DNA from: Rhizophagus clarus
Taxonomy: Eukaryota; Glomeromycota; Glomeromycetes; Glomerales; Glomeraceae
Assembly (NCBI GenBank): GCA_015698045.1
Contig: BLAL01000160.1
Coordinates: forward strand, 2,170,001 to 2,234,000
Direction: 5' to 3'
DNA length: 64,000 nucleotides
Below are positions 47,935 through 61,100 of the stretch, one piece after another. The position numbers and the translations under genes are program-made. Below the pieces are notes generated by a model, which was not told the DNA's origin, did not search any database, and worked only from the letters and a program-made list of their open reading frames with translations. Within the stretch, counting starts at the first letter, position 1. Each line of letters begins with the position of its first letter.

Positions 47935-48595
47935 CCTTGTAAAGTGTGCTGACTTTAAAAGTGACAGAGTTAGTTTTTGACCAATAAAAAAAATAATTTT
48001 GTGCCAATATTTATAAATTTATATGTACAAATAACGCAATAAAATCTTTACAAAATAATACCTAAGAGTTTATCTTGGTAAGACGTTCATATTATGTTTC
48101 TTCCCTATAAAAAAAAAAAATCTATATCTTAAAATGTTAAATATACTTATAAATATATATATATTAAAATTTTAAATATACTGTATTAATAAGTGTAATT
48201 TTTTTGTATTAAAAAAAAACTTTGTAATAAACTTCTAATGCCTTGAATATCTATCTAGAAAACGACAAAGTTACTTTATATATTCATTCGTCTTTGGTGT
48301 GAAATTTCTGCAAGATTTTCAATCGTTATAAAAATTTATATGCAAGTAGATTCGACACCGCTGAACAACTTTACTTAAGCACGAAAAAGCGATCTGTCTG
48401 TCTTCCGAATGAATCAAAAGAAATTTTATAAAGAATAGAATTATTATTTCAACTCATATACTTCAAAATTTTCAATGTTTAATTCGTTTCATTTGTAAAT
48501 AGTTATTAACTTATCGAAATGCAATTATTATTTCACTCTCAACTTCATCATGGTACGAAATATGTCACAATATGTTGCGAATAAATATATATTAT
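47935..48595. other. AT-rich spacer, no gene seen
   Basis: No supported feature between the peptide frame and the MITE. Confidence 0.35.
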
Positions 48596-49245
48596 CCCTA
48601 TAAAAAATATGTGTCCGGATAATGTCCAGAAACTGTCCAGAAAAATTGTCTAAATAATTGTCTGGAAATTCTGGACACTGTGTGTCCGGAAACTGTTCCG
48701 AAAACACTGCATTTCCGGGATATTAGGAAATTGTCCTGAAATTGTCCAGAAATGTATTTTTGTAAAATTTTGCCACAAAAGATGATCAATGGATAGATGA
48801 TCATCATTATTCCTTAACCCAGAATTTTTATATCATAGATATATAGTATTTTTGCCTGCTCTGCAATTTTAATTAGTACGGCAGAAAAGATTTTGAATGT
48901 CAGTTTTGTGCTTTTTGCATTTTTTTACAAAATTAATTTATCTTTTTTTGGAAATAGTATCCAGAATTTGTCCTGAACTTTTTCATGTCCGGAATTTGTC
49001 TATCTGGTTTTTTTGCTATGTCCAGAATTTGTCCAGGTTTAACTGTCTGGAATTTGTCCAAAATTTTATACCGAACAAATACTGGATGAATTCTGGACAA
49101 AGTTAGGACATGTCAAAATTTCAAGTATCAGAAGTGTGTCAGACATGTACCAAAAAAGTGGACATTTTCCGGACACATCAGATTTATTCTGGACATTTTC
49201 CAGACATTTTTGCTAACATTTTCCGGACATTTATTTTTTATAGGG
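48596..49245. mobile_element. MITE with CCCTATAAAAAATA ends and 3-bp target duplication
   Basis: It starts CCCTATAAAAAATATGTGTC and ends in the inverse form (GGACATTTATTTTTTATAGGG without the first base), flanked by TAT at 48593-48595 and 49246-49248. The interior is built from direct and inverse copies of TGTCCGGAAACTGTCC. No gene. The ends match those of the element at 11525-12847 (CCCTATGAAAAAA, flanked by TAG), but the filling is unrelated. Confidence 0.85.
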
Positions 49246-49616
49246 TATATAATGAAACCATTTCAAATGGATTAAAAGATTTATTAACTGCTCGGAAAAA
49301 TTAAAATGCCTCACATTTATGGACTAATTAAATGCTGAATGTACTAATTGATGAATAATATAAGTATGTGTATACTACTTTTAAAATAATACGTACCTAC
49401 TTGACTCAAATTAACTTGATTTGCGTATGGAAAAGTTATACGTATTCGCGAAATGCGGTTATGAATATCTTTAAGTCGTATGTTCAAGAATAACATTGCA
49501 AAGTACATAAGGGAATATAATAAATATAATAAAAAATATGAAAAAAATATAAAAACGTCAGCATAAAGAGAAACCTCCTTACATCTCACTGCTTTCAAAT
49601 TTATTTAAAATATCTT
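49246..49616. other. spacer, no gene seen
   Basis: Nothing beyond chance frames is visible. Confidence 0.35.
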
Positions 49617-50917
49617 TTAAAACATACAAATATATTTGAACTGTAACCACATTGGATGTCTACCTTTCCAATTGTCAAAAAATAGTTTTAAGGATTCTAT
49701 TTCAACTTCCTGATAAAATAAATCAAATTTAAACTTAAACAAACTATTTGGTGATGATCTTGCTAATATTTTAAATAAATTACCAATATCATCAATCATA
49801 ATAATAATATGCAACCCTTTTAAATATTGACAATTAATTAATAATTTTTCTAATTCTAAAACGTATCTGGCTATAAGTGGCAACTTAAGATATTCAAGAA
49901 TTGGACATTTTTTACAAATATTTTGAATAATTATATTATTATTATCATTATATGTAATGTCATCTCTATCATAAGTAGTATAATGAATAGTAATCTCAGT
50001 GAGTTTCCCATTTGTATTTTCAATCAATCTTGCTAAAGGTCTTATTGAAACCATTTTAACCCTTAAAATTTGAAAATAAATTTTCTAGACAGTCCCATTC
50101 ATCAGCAATAAAATATTCATTAAAAACCAACTCTAAACTTTTTAAATTTATAAGGTATTATAGAAATGGTATGGTAGTAGGTCGTTCAGTTAACTTAAGA
50201 TGCTGTATGTTATTTGCTTGTTTAATTAATGATTTTCCAAAGGCCTCATAAAATGAATTATCCCTTGGAAACTAACTTTAATTAGTTCTTTAGGAGATTC
50301 GATTAATTTAGTGATTCTATGATTGATAATTATATCATCAATAACAAGTTTCAACTCTCTAATTGATTATTTGCATATGTGTGTTAATCTAGCTAAAACT
50401 TCATCACTCATATTTACACTACAACTAAGAAATTTTAATTTTAGCAAAGAAGCGCTTAGATCCGGGAATGAGGTGCATTTGATTTAATCTTCTTGGTATA
50501 TAAAGGTGCGTAATATTTGTATTTTCATCATTAACAAAATGATAAGTAATTTCATTCATAAAAAACTCAATTTCATATTGATTAGCTCTAGAATATACAA
50601 TGGCATCTTCAATTGTAGTTAAATCTAAATGTTTACAAAACCTAATATAATTAAATAAAGGCCTTTTGTATAAATCGATTGAAAGATTAATTTAATTTAA
50701 TTCTCGTTTCATCTGATAAATGTAGGATAATTACTTCTAATAATAATTTCAACTTGCGCAAATGATTTGGATATTTCCAAGGATTTTCCCGCCACAGGGT
50801 TGAAATAATTATCTCACACCAAGTTTTATTGACTAAAAGATAAGAATGAAAAGACTTTTCGACATTATACAATTCTTTAAGTATCAAATAAATAACATCA
50901 TCGTTTAATTTGGTCAT
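49617..50917 (-). pseudogene. F-box/LRR protein, broken
   Basis: On the minus strand the gene starts MTKLNDDVIYLILKELYN (50917) and continues SYLLVNKTWCEIIISTLWRE with NPWKYPN, the F-box-like start of a large family in these fungi. Family-typical pieces follow in changing frames: FNYIRFCKHLDL, ITHLYIPRRLNQMHLIPGS, MSDEVLARLTHICK. A long open part from 50054 then carries IRPLARLIENTNGKLTEI, CPILEYLKLPLI, LEKLLINCQYLKGL and ESLKLFFDNWKGRHPM, leucine-rich repeats ending at 49617. Several frame changes and stops lie between 50690 and 50055. F-box/LRR proteins choose targets for SCF ubiquitin ligases. This copy is too damaged to do so. Confidence 0.82.
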
Positions 50918-51158
50918 TTTATTATTTATTAAAAATAATTTAAATAACACAGTTTTTACGGGTTTGCTTTGAGCAATATTTTATATTATTAATATTAATC
51001 ATAAAAAATATATATTTAATTATTGATCATGATAAAAAAAATGAAGTATGATGTAATTTTCTAAAAATTCATCATAAAAATATAATTCATAGCATTATGA
51101 TATCATTTTAATTTGTCCAATTGTGTAAGAAAAAAAAAAGTGCAAAAAAAATTTATTA

Positions 51159-51402
51159 ATAAAACAAACAAGAATATCAGAACTAGGAGATAAATTTTCT
51201 TCAAGTCATGGTCAAAAAGATGTATGCGGTATCATTGTACCACAAGAAGATATGCCATTTGCTGATTCTGGTATGATTATGTCCTGATAAAATGATCAAG
51301 TTATTAGCTGGTAAAGCGGGTTTTTTAAAGGGTGAATTGCAATATGGTATTGCATTTGGTGGTGGATTGGAGGCCTATATGACATATTGGCTATCTTCAG
51401 AG
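51159..51402 (+). pseudogene. fragment of RNA polymerase III second-largest subunit (RPC2-like)
   Basis: The first piece reads [20 protein letters not shown] and [17 protein letters not shown], matching the strictly conserved GDKFSSRHGQKG / EDMPF block of second-largest RNA polymerase subunits; the wording fits Pol III best. A second piece in another frame reads IKLLAGKAGFLKGELQYG, the block that follows it. The segment that normally joins them (about 20 residues around IMNPHGFPSRMT) is missing. Two strictly kept residues differ (S for R and D for G in the HGQK motif). No other exon of the subunit is nearby. The piece is short and has no start, so it is a dead duplicate of an essential single-copy gene. 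Confidence 0.85.
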
Positions 51403-51814
51403 AATCTATCTTTGCTATCTAGTTTAAAGATGTATCACCTATTAAAGTAAGTATTCAAGGTTTTTAATGTATAAACAAGTAAAATTGGTAACTGTGGTGT
51501 ACTTCATCCTAACATCAGAAAATTTCTGTACATCGGACTTTTGGATGAAATCCTAATGTCCATTTAGACGATGATTATCATTAAAACAATGATGTGCAAC
51601 ATTGTAAAACAACATACGTTAATAAATTTTTTATTTATGATAATATGCAAAATACATTAATTTTTCAAAAAATACATTAATTTCGTTTAACTGAATTTAC
51701 AATATAATGAAATGAAAATAACTTTACATTAAGAAAAACAAAATCATGAAAAATAACATCTGTTTATATAAAACATGCCAATTTTGTATTTTGGAGTTTT
51801 TTCATGCCAAATCA
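51403..51814. other. spacer, no gene seen
   Basis: No feature is supported between the polymerase fragment and the MITE. Confidence 0.35.
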
Positions 51815-52140
51815 TTTAGTGCTTCGATCCTTGTACGGATTGATCCGGATTGATCCGGATTAAACCGAAAATCCGGATGAAATCCGCGGTTTGAACCGGA
51901 TTTCGACGGATCCATCCGGATTGTCATGTTTCGGATAACTTAAAATATTTCCGAGACCAATTATCAGATTTTAACAATTTATGGCTTATTTGATAGTGCT
52001 TGACGTTACGCATATAATGATAGGACTGGATTTTTGAAATAAATTTTTTTTATCCGGATTTTCGTTAAATAACAGTTTTCATCCGGATTAAATCGTTATT
52101 CAATCCGGATGACGGATTTCATCCGGATCGAAGCACTAAA
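51815..52140. mobile_element. MITE with TTTAGTGCTTCGATCC ends
   Basis: TTTAGTGCTTCGATCC at 51815 and its inverse GGATCGAAGCACTAAA ending at 52140 are perfect 16-bp terminal repeats. ATCA stands directly outside both ends (AATCAT if the repeat is taken one base shorter), a target duplication of 4-6 bp. The inside is rich in ATCCGGAT and GATTGATCCGG. No gene. Confidence 0.85.
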
Positions 52141-52141
52141 A

Positions 52142-52385
52142 TCATCTCCACTTGCAGTATGGTTTGGGAACCTTACCGCTTTTAACCAACGCCCTAAAAG
52201 ACCTACAAAAAAAAAGTAAATTATAAACGTTAATAATGTTTTCTATATTAAAAAAAAAGGTAAATTTTATTACGAAACTTACCATGAACCAATTTTTTTT
52301 TCTATATGTGGAGAGCCTGCGACACATATGATTATATAATCACATGATTCGTTCCTATTCTGGTCGATTCCAAAATTTTATAATT
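52142..52385 (-). pseudogene. two small exons of an unrecognised gene
   Basis: On the minus strand an open frame reads CDYIIICVAGSPHIEKKIGS up to a strong donor (TCATG|GTAAGT at about 52283). A 77-nt intron follows, with the acceptor TTTTTTGTAG, and then SFRALVKSGKVPKPYCKWR and a stop at 52142 beside the MITE end. Both splice sites are good and the frame is kept, so these look like real exons of a gene cut short by the MITE insertion. No family is recognised. Confidence 0.4.
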
Positions 52386-53232
52386 ATCTTACACAAAAAT
52401 GTTAAATAATTAAGTGTACGACTTAGTACATCTGTTTGCTTATTATTGCTTGCAAGCTCAAAATGGAATGTAACACAAATCGTAATAAATATAAAACTTC
52501 AATCCATTTTTTGTTGAAAAATTATTTTGATTTTTTTTTTTTTTTTTTTTTTTTAATAAAAGAAGGTACACTAATGTTACAAAAGTATTTATTCGTCAGG
52601 AGTTATTGAACAAAATGAAAAAATGTATTTATAGGACGGAATTCGATCATTTAGATACAGTACAGTGAATTTAGCTTTGAAAAAAGGAAATTCGATTGGT
52701 GCATCAAGTATATTGGATTACATAGTGCCGCAAGTCGGCAACCTGATAATAAGATAATTTATCTGGGTAAGCAAGTAATTCTATTGTATTGTCTGTAATT
52801 CTGTATGTCATTTATTTTTATTGTTTTTTTGATTTTTTTTTTTATTTTTCTTTCATAGATAATATCGATGATGATTATTTAACACAGGTATATTGCTTTT
52901 ATCTTGTTTTGAAATCAAATAATGTTTGCCAAATTGAAGATTTTTGACTTTTTTCAAGATAAATAAATATTTGCATTTAACATACAAACAATAATATACT
53001 GTATATCAGTACAATGTACAGATAGATGATTTGACTAATTAGGAAATATCTTTTATAAGTTTACAGTATATCTACGATACAGTATATGACAATTGGACTA
53101 CAAAAGCAAGTTAATATAAATTGATTTATTATTAAACATGCACTTTTATTTAATTATTAAACATAGACAAAATACCACCTAGAGGAGATGCTCTTTGTTG
53201 AACATGGTGAGACGATCAATTTCTGCAAGTTT
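52386..53232. other. spacer, no gene seen
   Basis: Contains a T run at about 52533-52554. No coding segment is supported. Confidence 0.35.
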
Positions 53233-53856
53233 TTAAATATAAAATGATTCATCTGTTGTCCCGAACATCCTAAGTTGTTCTTCTTTTTGACGTTTCGTGT
53301 TCGTGTTGTTTCTTAATACTCGTTGCCACAATTTAGGTAAACCAGGGTCGTAACGCATCTTCCCTGATGCGTTAAATATAGGGCGACGTGGAAAAAATTT
53401 ACTGATATCTTTGTGTTCTTCTACAGACATAGATGGAGAATATGTGAATAAAGTCCCAATCTTCAGGACCTGATAGTTTGGGCTTTGAAGGATTTACGAG
53501 CGAGTTTCTTTCTTGGTCTTTGCTTTTTGTAGGGTAAATATTCGTGGATGCCAGTGCCTCTTAAATAGAAATATGTTTGATAACTTTGTAAAAACTACAT
53601 TGTGGATCATTAAGCCATCTTGCTTGTTCGAAAATCTTAGGACGAATTCTGAGTGGTCTGACTGCCGACCGTTTGGAAGTTCATGATTGGTGTTGTTGAT
53701 TCTACGCTTTAAAGGTTTTGCAGATAATACAATTGGCTTTGCATTTACGTCGACGGCATTGTTTATCTTGAGTCTTCCACGAATACTGAGAGCTAGGTAA
53801 CACGCGAAAATTATAAATTTTTTGCGAAAACAATATTTTGCTAGTAATCCATCCAA
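53233..53856 (-). pseudogene. unrecognised protein-coding remnant
   Basis: Two minus-strand open pieces have protein-like composition: one with HELPNGRQSDHSEFVLRFSN and one with KFFPRRPIFNASGKMRYDPG followed by LPKLWQRVLRNN. GC content is higher than in the surroundings. They may be parts of a single broken gene. I cannot assign a family; a host gene and a mobile element are both possible. Confidence 0.4.
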
Positions 53857-54201
53857 AACTTGTTCATTTTCAAAGGTAGATCGGTGATGTGCACGTTATA
53901 GCTAATGATAAAATACGTTTGATGATAATGGAATTGCGTTCGTAAAATTTATTTCTAATTAAGATTTTATTTTGTCAGGGCAAAACTTTTCTGATTTGGG
54001 AAATTAGAGGATGAATTGTACGAAAAAAGATAAGTATTGACGTGGTGCGTATCTGATATCTTTAAATTTGCGCTTTGATCAACTGCGTAACGCAGGAAAT
54101 TGGGCGAGATGTGGGAACCTCAAAAAGGTAATATTTGGAGCGATGTGATTCATACATTGTGTTGTAACCGCAACGATCAGGTTTAATCACGTAAAATCGA
54201 G

Positions 54202-54456
54202 AGTTTGGACTGGGAATTACTGAGAGTTTTGTCCGTTAGAAAAAAAGTAGGTTTTGAAAGCGACATATTTAAGGTAGAACGGAATAAGCAACCGTTATCT
54301 TTACTACCACAAAAGAGAAAGGGGCACGTCGAGACACTGTATTTATCTTTCAAAAAGTTAGACTTTTTACCACATATGGTGGGGATTGAAAATATTCGCA
54401 ATTGGTTAAAATATAGTGGGGACGAAAAAAAACCCTTATATGGTTCGCAAAGTTAG
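54202..54456 (+). CDS. unrecognised small open frame
   Basis: A frame of about 84 residues (SLDWELLRVLSVRKKVGFES, later HVETLYLSFKKLDFLPHMVG and NIRNWLKYSGD) with balanced composition in a less AT-rich island (53880-54560). There is no clear start codon context, no intron and no recognised motif. It may be an exon of an unknown gene or a remnant. Confidence 0.3.
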   Translation, partial: SLDWELLRVLSVRKKVGFESDIFKVERNKQPLSLLPQKRKGHVETLYLSFKKLDFLPHMVGIENIRNWLKYSGDEKKPLYGSQS

Positions 54457-55122
54457 TTCTAAAAAAGTGGCAAGTTGGAGCTGTGAGACTTCTCCCAAGG
54501 AGGTTTAAAGCCCGCGGAGGTGTGAAAGTGCGGAAGTCTTTAGCGAAAAAAAATGGACTGAATAATCGGCGGGAGGATCTTACAAGAGTGTGATCAATTA
54601 AAAATCGACTAACTTTGGTTTATCATGTGCAATCGATTTATTGATCGATCATTATTTAAATAACAATAAACGATTGAATTTTATAAAACTTTACGCATTT
54701 TATCATTTTTTTTCATTTCTTAGTATTTTTTTTTTACGCATAACGTCATCATAATCGATCAACTTGGATAAGGTGGTTCAATTTTGTGATCGATTAATTG
54801 ATTGACACCATCAATGATTGATTCGATAAAGAATATTAAGAACACTACGCTGATACAGCTTAAATATTATTGTTTTATTAAGAAGACAATAAAAGATTAA
54901 AAACTATTACAAAACTATAGAGATATTTTAAACAAGATTAATATAAGGCTCATATTCTTCAATGTTTAATGTTATTCCAAAGAGGAATGAATGCACGCGA
55001 AAAGCATGAAGTGAATAATTCAGGTGATATACAAATTTGTATACGATCACCATACCAGAAACAGCCATACATAACTTGTACAATATAATGTAACTATTTA
55101 ATTTTATTCTGAATTTCTCAAT
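54457..55122. other. region behind the very large GTPase gene
   Basis: After a short less AT-rich part (to about 54600) this is AT-rich with TGATCGATTAATTGATTG-type palindromic stretches. The 3' untranslated region of the minus-strand GTPase gene should lie at about 54880-55122. Confidence 0.4.
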
Positions 55123-58100
55123 TTATTCTGGAATGAGACTTCCGTATCTGGATCCCCATGTAGGATCAGTATTATCTATCATGCTATATTTTTCACAAAG
55201 TTCATCTTTAAGTTTCCACCAGATTGCACGCATTTTTACTACATGCTCGTCTGAAGGTTCTGAGCGAGGAAAAGGAAGCCATGATGGATGATATTTAGAC
55301 AAAAATTGGGTAAATGGTAAGTGAACTGATTCCTTTAGATACCCCCAATTTTTATTCTGAGCATCATCTTCAGTACACACAATTAAGGCTGGGTACCCTG
55401 TATCTTTATTCCGAAAACCAGAGAAAGCTGGAAGTAAGTGTTTTTTTACTTGATGTTGAGTATGACCGTCATCTGGTAGCTCACATTTGGAAGAACAAAA
55501 TGGACATCTTTCTAAACATCCAAGTTGATTCCAAGAAGATAATAAGATATTCTTCGTTTCCAAATGAACCCGCATTCTTTCTTTTACTATAAATCTTTCT
55601 GTATTATTCCATGTAGTTTGCATATTTGTAAGGCTTTCAATTAAGGATTTACGAAGTATATCACAAAAATCAACAGGTTTTTCGATAGTAATACTTCCAA
55701 GCAAACTGTTTGAATCTTTTAAGATATCAGAAAGATCATATTCTGGTACTGTCTCTTTCATGTTAACATTAAATTCACGTTGCATAAATATTCTTAGCGA
55801 ATTATATTCAAAAGGAGTTGAATGTGCAGACAAATAAATAAAGAAATTCGATAACGGCAATTGATCATAACTTCGTTTTGGATCAAATAATTCATTCCAT
55901 TCAGATATACCTTTTGATAAACTATCCTTCGTAATTATATAATATTCTTCAATTTCGCGTAGTACATACTCTATCAAAATTTCGCTATACATCTTATAAT
56001 CATTATTAAAAAGATTCGACATATATTCTGTTGGATCTTCAAGATATTCTCGAATTGCATTAATGTTTAATGCACCAAAACTTTTGCTAAAAGCATGATC
56101 TGCTGCTGTGTATGTATCCTCCCAACCTTTTTTTAAATAAATCTGAAGTTTTTGATCTATTGATTTTTCTTTCACTTTCAATTGTTTTCTAAATTCTGTT
56201 AATATATATCCAACAACTTCCTTGGAAAGACTTTCATTAGAAAAATCCGTTAAAATCTTTTGAAATGATGATGATAATCTTTTTTTCAGGTTATCCAATT
56301 TTTCTTTTTGTTGATTTTCCCATTCAATAGTATTATCCCTCAACGTTTTATATATTTGTGATCTTAAATATTTCTGTTGTTTGACGTTAGGTTAATGTTA
56401 ACATATGTAAAAAAAATAAAGTTTGTAAATAAGAAAAATAATTATAAAAAGTTAGTAAGTAATAAAAAAAAAATTATAAAACAACCATAATAACGATAAT
56501 AAATAATTACCTCAAAAAAATCAAGATCCGATTTAAACTCAATATTAGTTAATGGTTGCGTAAATTCAAATAAGCAATTACATAAAGTTTCGAGCCATTT
56601 GGTCGCTTGCCCGTATTCAATATGTAAAGATAATTTTTGTTTTAGGTCATAAGTAATTCTATTAATTGTTTGCTTTAATTTATTTTCGATTTCTTCAGCA
56701 ATTTTTCTTTTATTCACATTCTTTTTTACAGTAAAGAAATTAAAATGTGAATTTATCTCTATTATATTTTGAATCTGTTCTATATTAATGCTAATATGTT
56801 CTTCTAAAGTTGATGGTTTCTTTATACTTGTCCAAAAATCTCTCTTAAATTTTTCTTTTTCTTTTTGTTTTGAACCTTGACGAACTGTTGAACTAAATTC
56901 ACTAACAGCATTATTAAAAGTTACTTGAATATGTCGTTTTAATTCTTCTGATTGTAATACTATTTGTCGATTAAATTGGATTTTATCATCTTCTACTTCT
57001 TTCCAAATTTCTTCAAAAATTTTCCTACATTCAATTTCATTATTTCTTAAATTTGTATTATTTAATCCTTTGATCTTCTTACCAACTTTTTCTATAGCAC
57101 AATCTGATAACCAAGAATCTTTATATTCTTGTATTAATAACATCCATTGACTATCTTGTTCCCTTCTTTCTTCCGCTAACATATTATAAATTAATCTTTT
57201 ACCTTCTTCTACGGTATTGGTATCAAATTGTTCTTGTACTAATTCTGAATATTTTTTTAAATTATCTTTTATCCATTTATCTTTAAGTATATCTAATTCT
57301 TTTCTAAATTCCGTTTCAATTTGACTCCATCTTGAATAATCTAACTTGATTTCTTTAACATAGTTAGTAATTATAATTTTAGAATTTGTGATAAATTCTG
57401 GTAAGTTGTTTTCTCTAATATCATTAACAATATTACGCATTTGATGCCATGATTGTATTGCCTTAAAATTTTCAAAATGAAGAAAACTTCCATACGTATT
57501 GATTTTACTCCATACGGTTTTCATATACGGAATAAATCCTAAAAAAAAAAGTAAAGGAATCGTTTTTTTTACATTAAATAATTTTAAATATTAAAGAATT
57601 ATATATGGTTACTAGATAATCTTGATACCTTGAACATTTGTGAATTGTTCCGATGCGTTCTTGTATAATAAAGCAGATTTTAGGATGGATTGACGTAAAC
57701 TTGAAATTTTTGCCGGAAATACCTCCTATATAGAATAATTAATTTTAAATCTATGTACAAATTCAAGTGAATTAAAAGAATATTAAAACAAATTAACACT
57801 CACGGCTGGTAAATTAACATTTTCGGTTTTACCAATATTGGCGACGCGAGGACGAAAATCATCTTGATAACAACAAAAAGCATTTTCTAATAAATGAACA
57901 TCTTGTTGTTCAACTGACATGAAATCCTCTAATGTATCTACACAACCAGGAATCTGTTTAAACATTTTCTTTAATCCGTCAACAATATCCTTAAACGCTG
58001 GTTCTTGAGCTTCTATCGTATCAACCATATCACGAAGTACAAAATGTAACCTTGGTTTTGATTGTCTATGTCTCAAAGCATCCAAATGCCATGAAGATAC

Positions 58101-61100
58101 TTCCAATATATCACCAATATCTTTTGTTAATCCTTTTGTATTAATTATTACAATTTGTGAACACATTAATGCTAAAAGTGTAATCTTTTTATCAAAGCTA
58201 GTACGATGAGTAATATATTTTTGAGCAGTTGATGCCATTCCTTCGGAATCAAGAATTAACAAATCAATTATTTTTCCATCAAAATTTGTGGTTCGATAAC
58301 TCATATATACTCCTTTTGTACTAAAAAAAAAAATTAATTTCTTAGGTCATTAAAGATAGTTAAATAAATGATATGATTATTTAATAAGATATTTACCATC
58401 TTGAAGCTGAAGTTGCAAATCCACAATGGAATAAATAATTTAAAAGAGTAGATTTCCCTGAGCTTTCAAGTCCAATAACTGAAATTACTATTAATCTTCG
58501 TTCAACATTTGTCATCAAGCTACTCAAAACATTGGATAAAAAATTTGTCGGTAGAGAGCGTAATGATAGACCATCAAGTAATTGTAAAGGTTCTCCTTCA
58601 AGAACCCATGTCTTATACGCCTCTTGTAATTTTTTTTGATTGACATTATACCTAATTTTAAAATAAAGTAAAGTTACTTACACAAATTCGATAAGATATT
58701 ATTTCTCATAATCAATCAAAAAAATCAATTTAAGATACTTACAATTGTTTTAAAACTGTATTCGTTTCATGATGCTTTAAAGTCGAATTACTCGCTTCAC
58801 AGTTAGAATGATTTGAGTAATTTAGTTCGGATAATATAATAAATTCACGCCAAAAATCATGAATAGAAATATCATTTCGTTCAATTATCTGTTTAACTTC
58901 AGCTCTTTCAATATTGTCATTTGAAAATTGTAATTCACGTAAATATTTTTTAAAATAATCATCAATTTGACGAGAAAAATCTCTTAATTTTTCTATATTA
59001 TTCTCATTAATTAATTTTGCAAAATCAGTAAAAATTGATAATGGCTCTTTTGTACCAAGTTCTAATTGTTCTTTTCGATATTGTTGTATCCTATTTAAAA
59101 TTTCTCCTTCAGATATGAAATTAGAATTCACTTGTGATTCAGTCGTGGATCTCTTATCATTTAATGTTTCAATCTCATGTTCCAAATGAGTCGCACGAAA
59201 AATATCCGATCTACTCTCAAATTTAATGAATTTCATTTTAGAATCAAATAAAGATTCTTCAATTTCACTCTTCCAAATATTTAAGGATTCTTTATCTGTT
59301 TCTGATAATTTAATATATAATGGTGGACAAATACTTGCTCCAGGTTTTGATAGTTGTTCCAATACATCCCTTTTTTTCTTTTCAATAAATTGATTCGTAT
59401 CTTTGAAATTTTGTTCAATCTTAATACATTCAGGTCTAAAATATGGTTCTAATAATTTTTTTATTATCTTTTTACGTTTACTAAAAAGATCATCATTTTT
59501 TGATCTGCTCCAATATATAACTGATATCTTTGAATTATATGTGTCGTTATTAAGTCTCGGTAACATAGCTTTAATAAGTAAATTTAATTCATTAGATGGA
59601 GTGCTTCCATTAAAATCTTGATCATTTATATGTAAAAACATATAAAAAGCGAAACTTGAGAATTTATAAATTAAATTAAGAAAAATGTGATGAGGATTTT
59701 CTTCAAAATATATTTCAACTATAGCAACAGGTTTACGTCCATAATTTTCAGAAGCGGAATGAAAAGAAATATCAATTGAACCAGATGTAGTAATACTTGG
59801 ATAATCATCACGATATTTACAGATGATCGGATAAAGTTTTTTTGAAAATGGTAAAACTAATTCACTTGTACTTAAATTAAATGATAATAATAAACGATAA
59901 TCATCTTGAAGTGCTAAATTATGTATTTCCCTTAATACTCGAAGACCTTTTTGACTAAATTCATTTTTATTTGTAAATAATAATGGAATAGGAATATTTG
60001 CTCGAGTGAGTGAAAATAAGATTTTTGAAAGTGCTTTTTTAGGTACTTTATCTAAGAAAGCTACTAGATAATCTCTTCCTTTACAATCGGCTAAGCGGTT
60101 TAATGTTTGCGAAGGATCGTCAAGTTCTTTAGAAATCGAAATTTGTTGAATACAATCCTGAATACGTTGTAATGGAATGGTTCGATTAATTATGTCAACG
60201 ATATACGGAAATATATTCCTAAGGATTCCTTTTTTTGGATCTTTTAAACGAGACTCTACTTTAGCTTTAAATATTTCTTCAGTCAATTCATCTGTTACGA
60301 AATTTGTAGCGTCATAATTGATTTCTTCCTTTCCAAAAGTAACACTAAAGAATTCTTCAAGCGATATATCATTCGAAGATTCAGATTGTGTTTCCTCATC
60401 AGATGAGTCATTAGAATCCTCAGAACTATTATAAGATATGCCAACATTTTCATTAATGGTTTGATCTTGTGTAATCCCATCTAATGAAATATAAACTGAT
60501 TAGTTATTATCGTTGTAATAACAGTAAAAAAATAACGATAAACAATAAAGAAAGATCAGGATAATTTACCTTCATTTGATTTGATATTATTTGAAATATT
60601 ATGGGAAGATAGATATGAATCAAAAATTATAAAATAATTTACCATATTTTGAATTTTATCAAGTTTTTTCAAAAATTCAGGTACAGATTGTTTGATATTC
60701 ATGTATTTTTCTCTTATTCCATTAAGGATATTCTCACTTTCATGATCAAAAGTATGACCAATTCCAAATAATTGAGGATATTTATTCAGAATAGATATAA
60801 GATCGGAAGGATCGATAGACGATAACGGACCCATTGAATGTCGTTTATTATAATTTTCAATAACGTTATTGGTAACTAAATTAAAATTAAAAAATAAATT
60901 AACGTTTATATATTATTACGCAATTATGTTCGAGAAAACAACAAACACCATAATAATATATTACTTTTTAAAAGAATATTATCCATGCTCATCGACTGAA
61001 ATTGATACTCAAGTTCTTTTCGATAAATTAACATGGCATCAGAAAATCCATTGAGATTGTTACGAGTGATTTCAAATGGTTTTTGTTCAGTGATAAGTTG

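Noticed and set aside
49344-49598. Minus-strand frame with a membrane-like stretch
   Set aside because: It lies behind the stop of the F-box relic, reads Tyr/Phe/Leu from AT runs and has no family trait.
59403-59621. Plus-strand frames inside the large GTPase gene (also at 55314 and 61033)
   Set aside because: They are antisense shadows of exons that join in frame on the minus strand.
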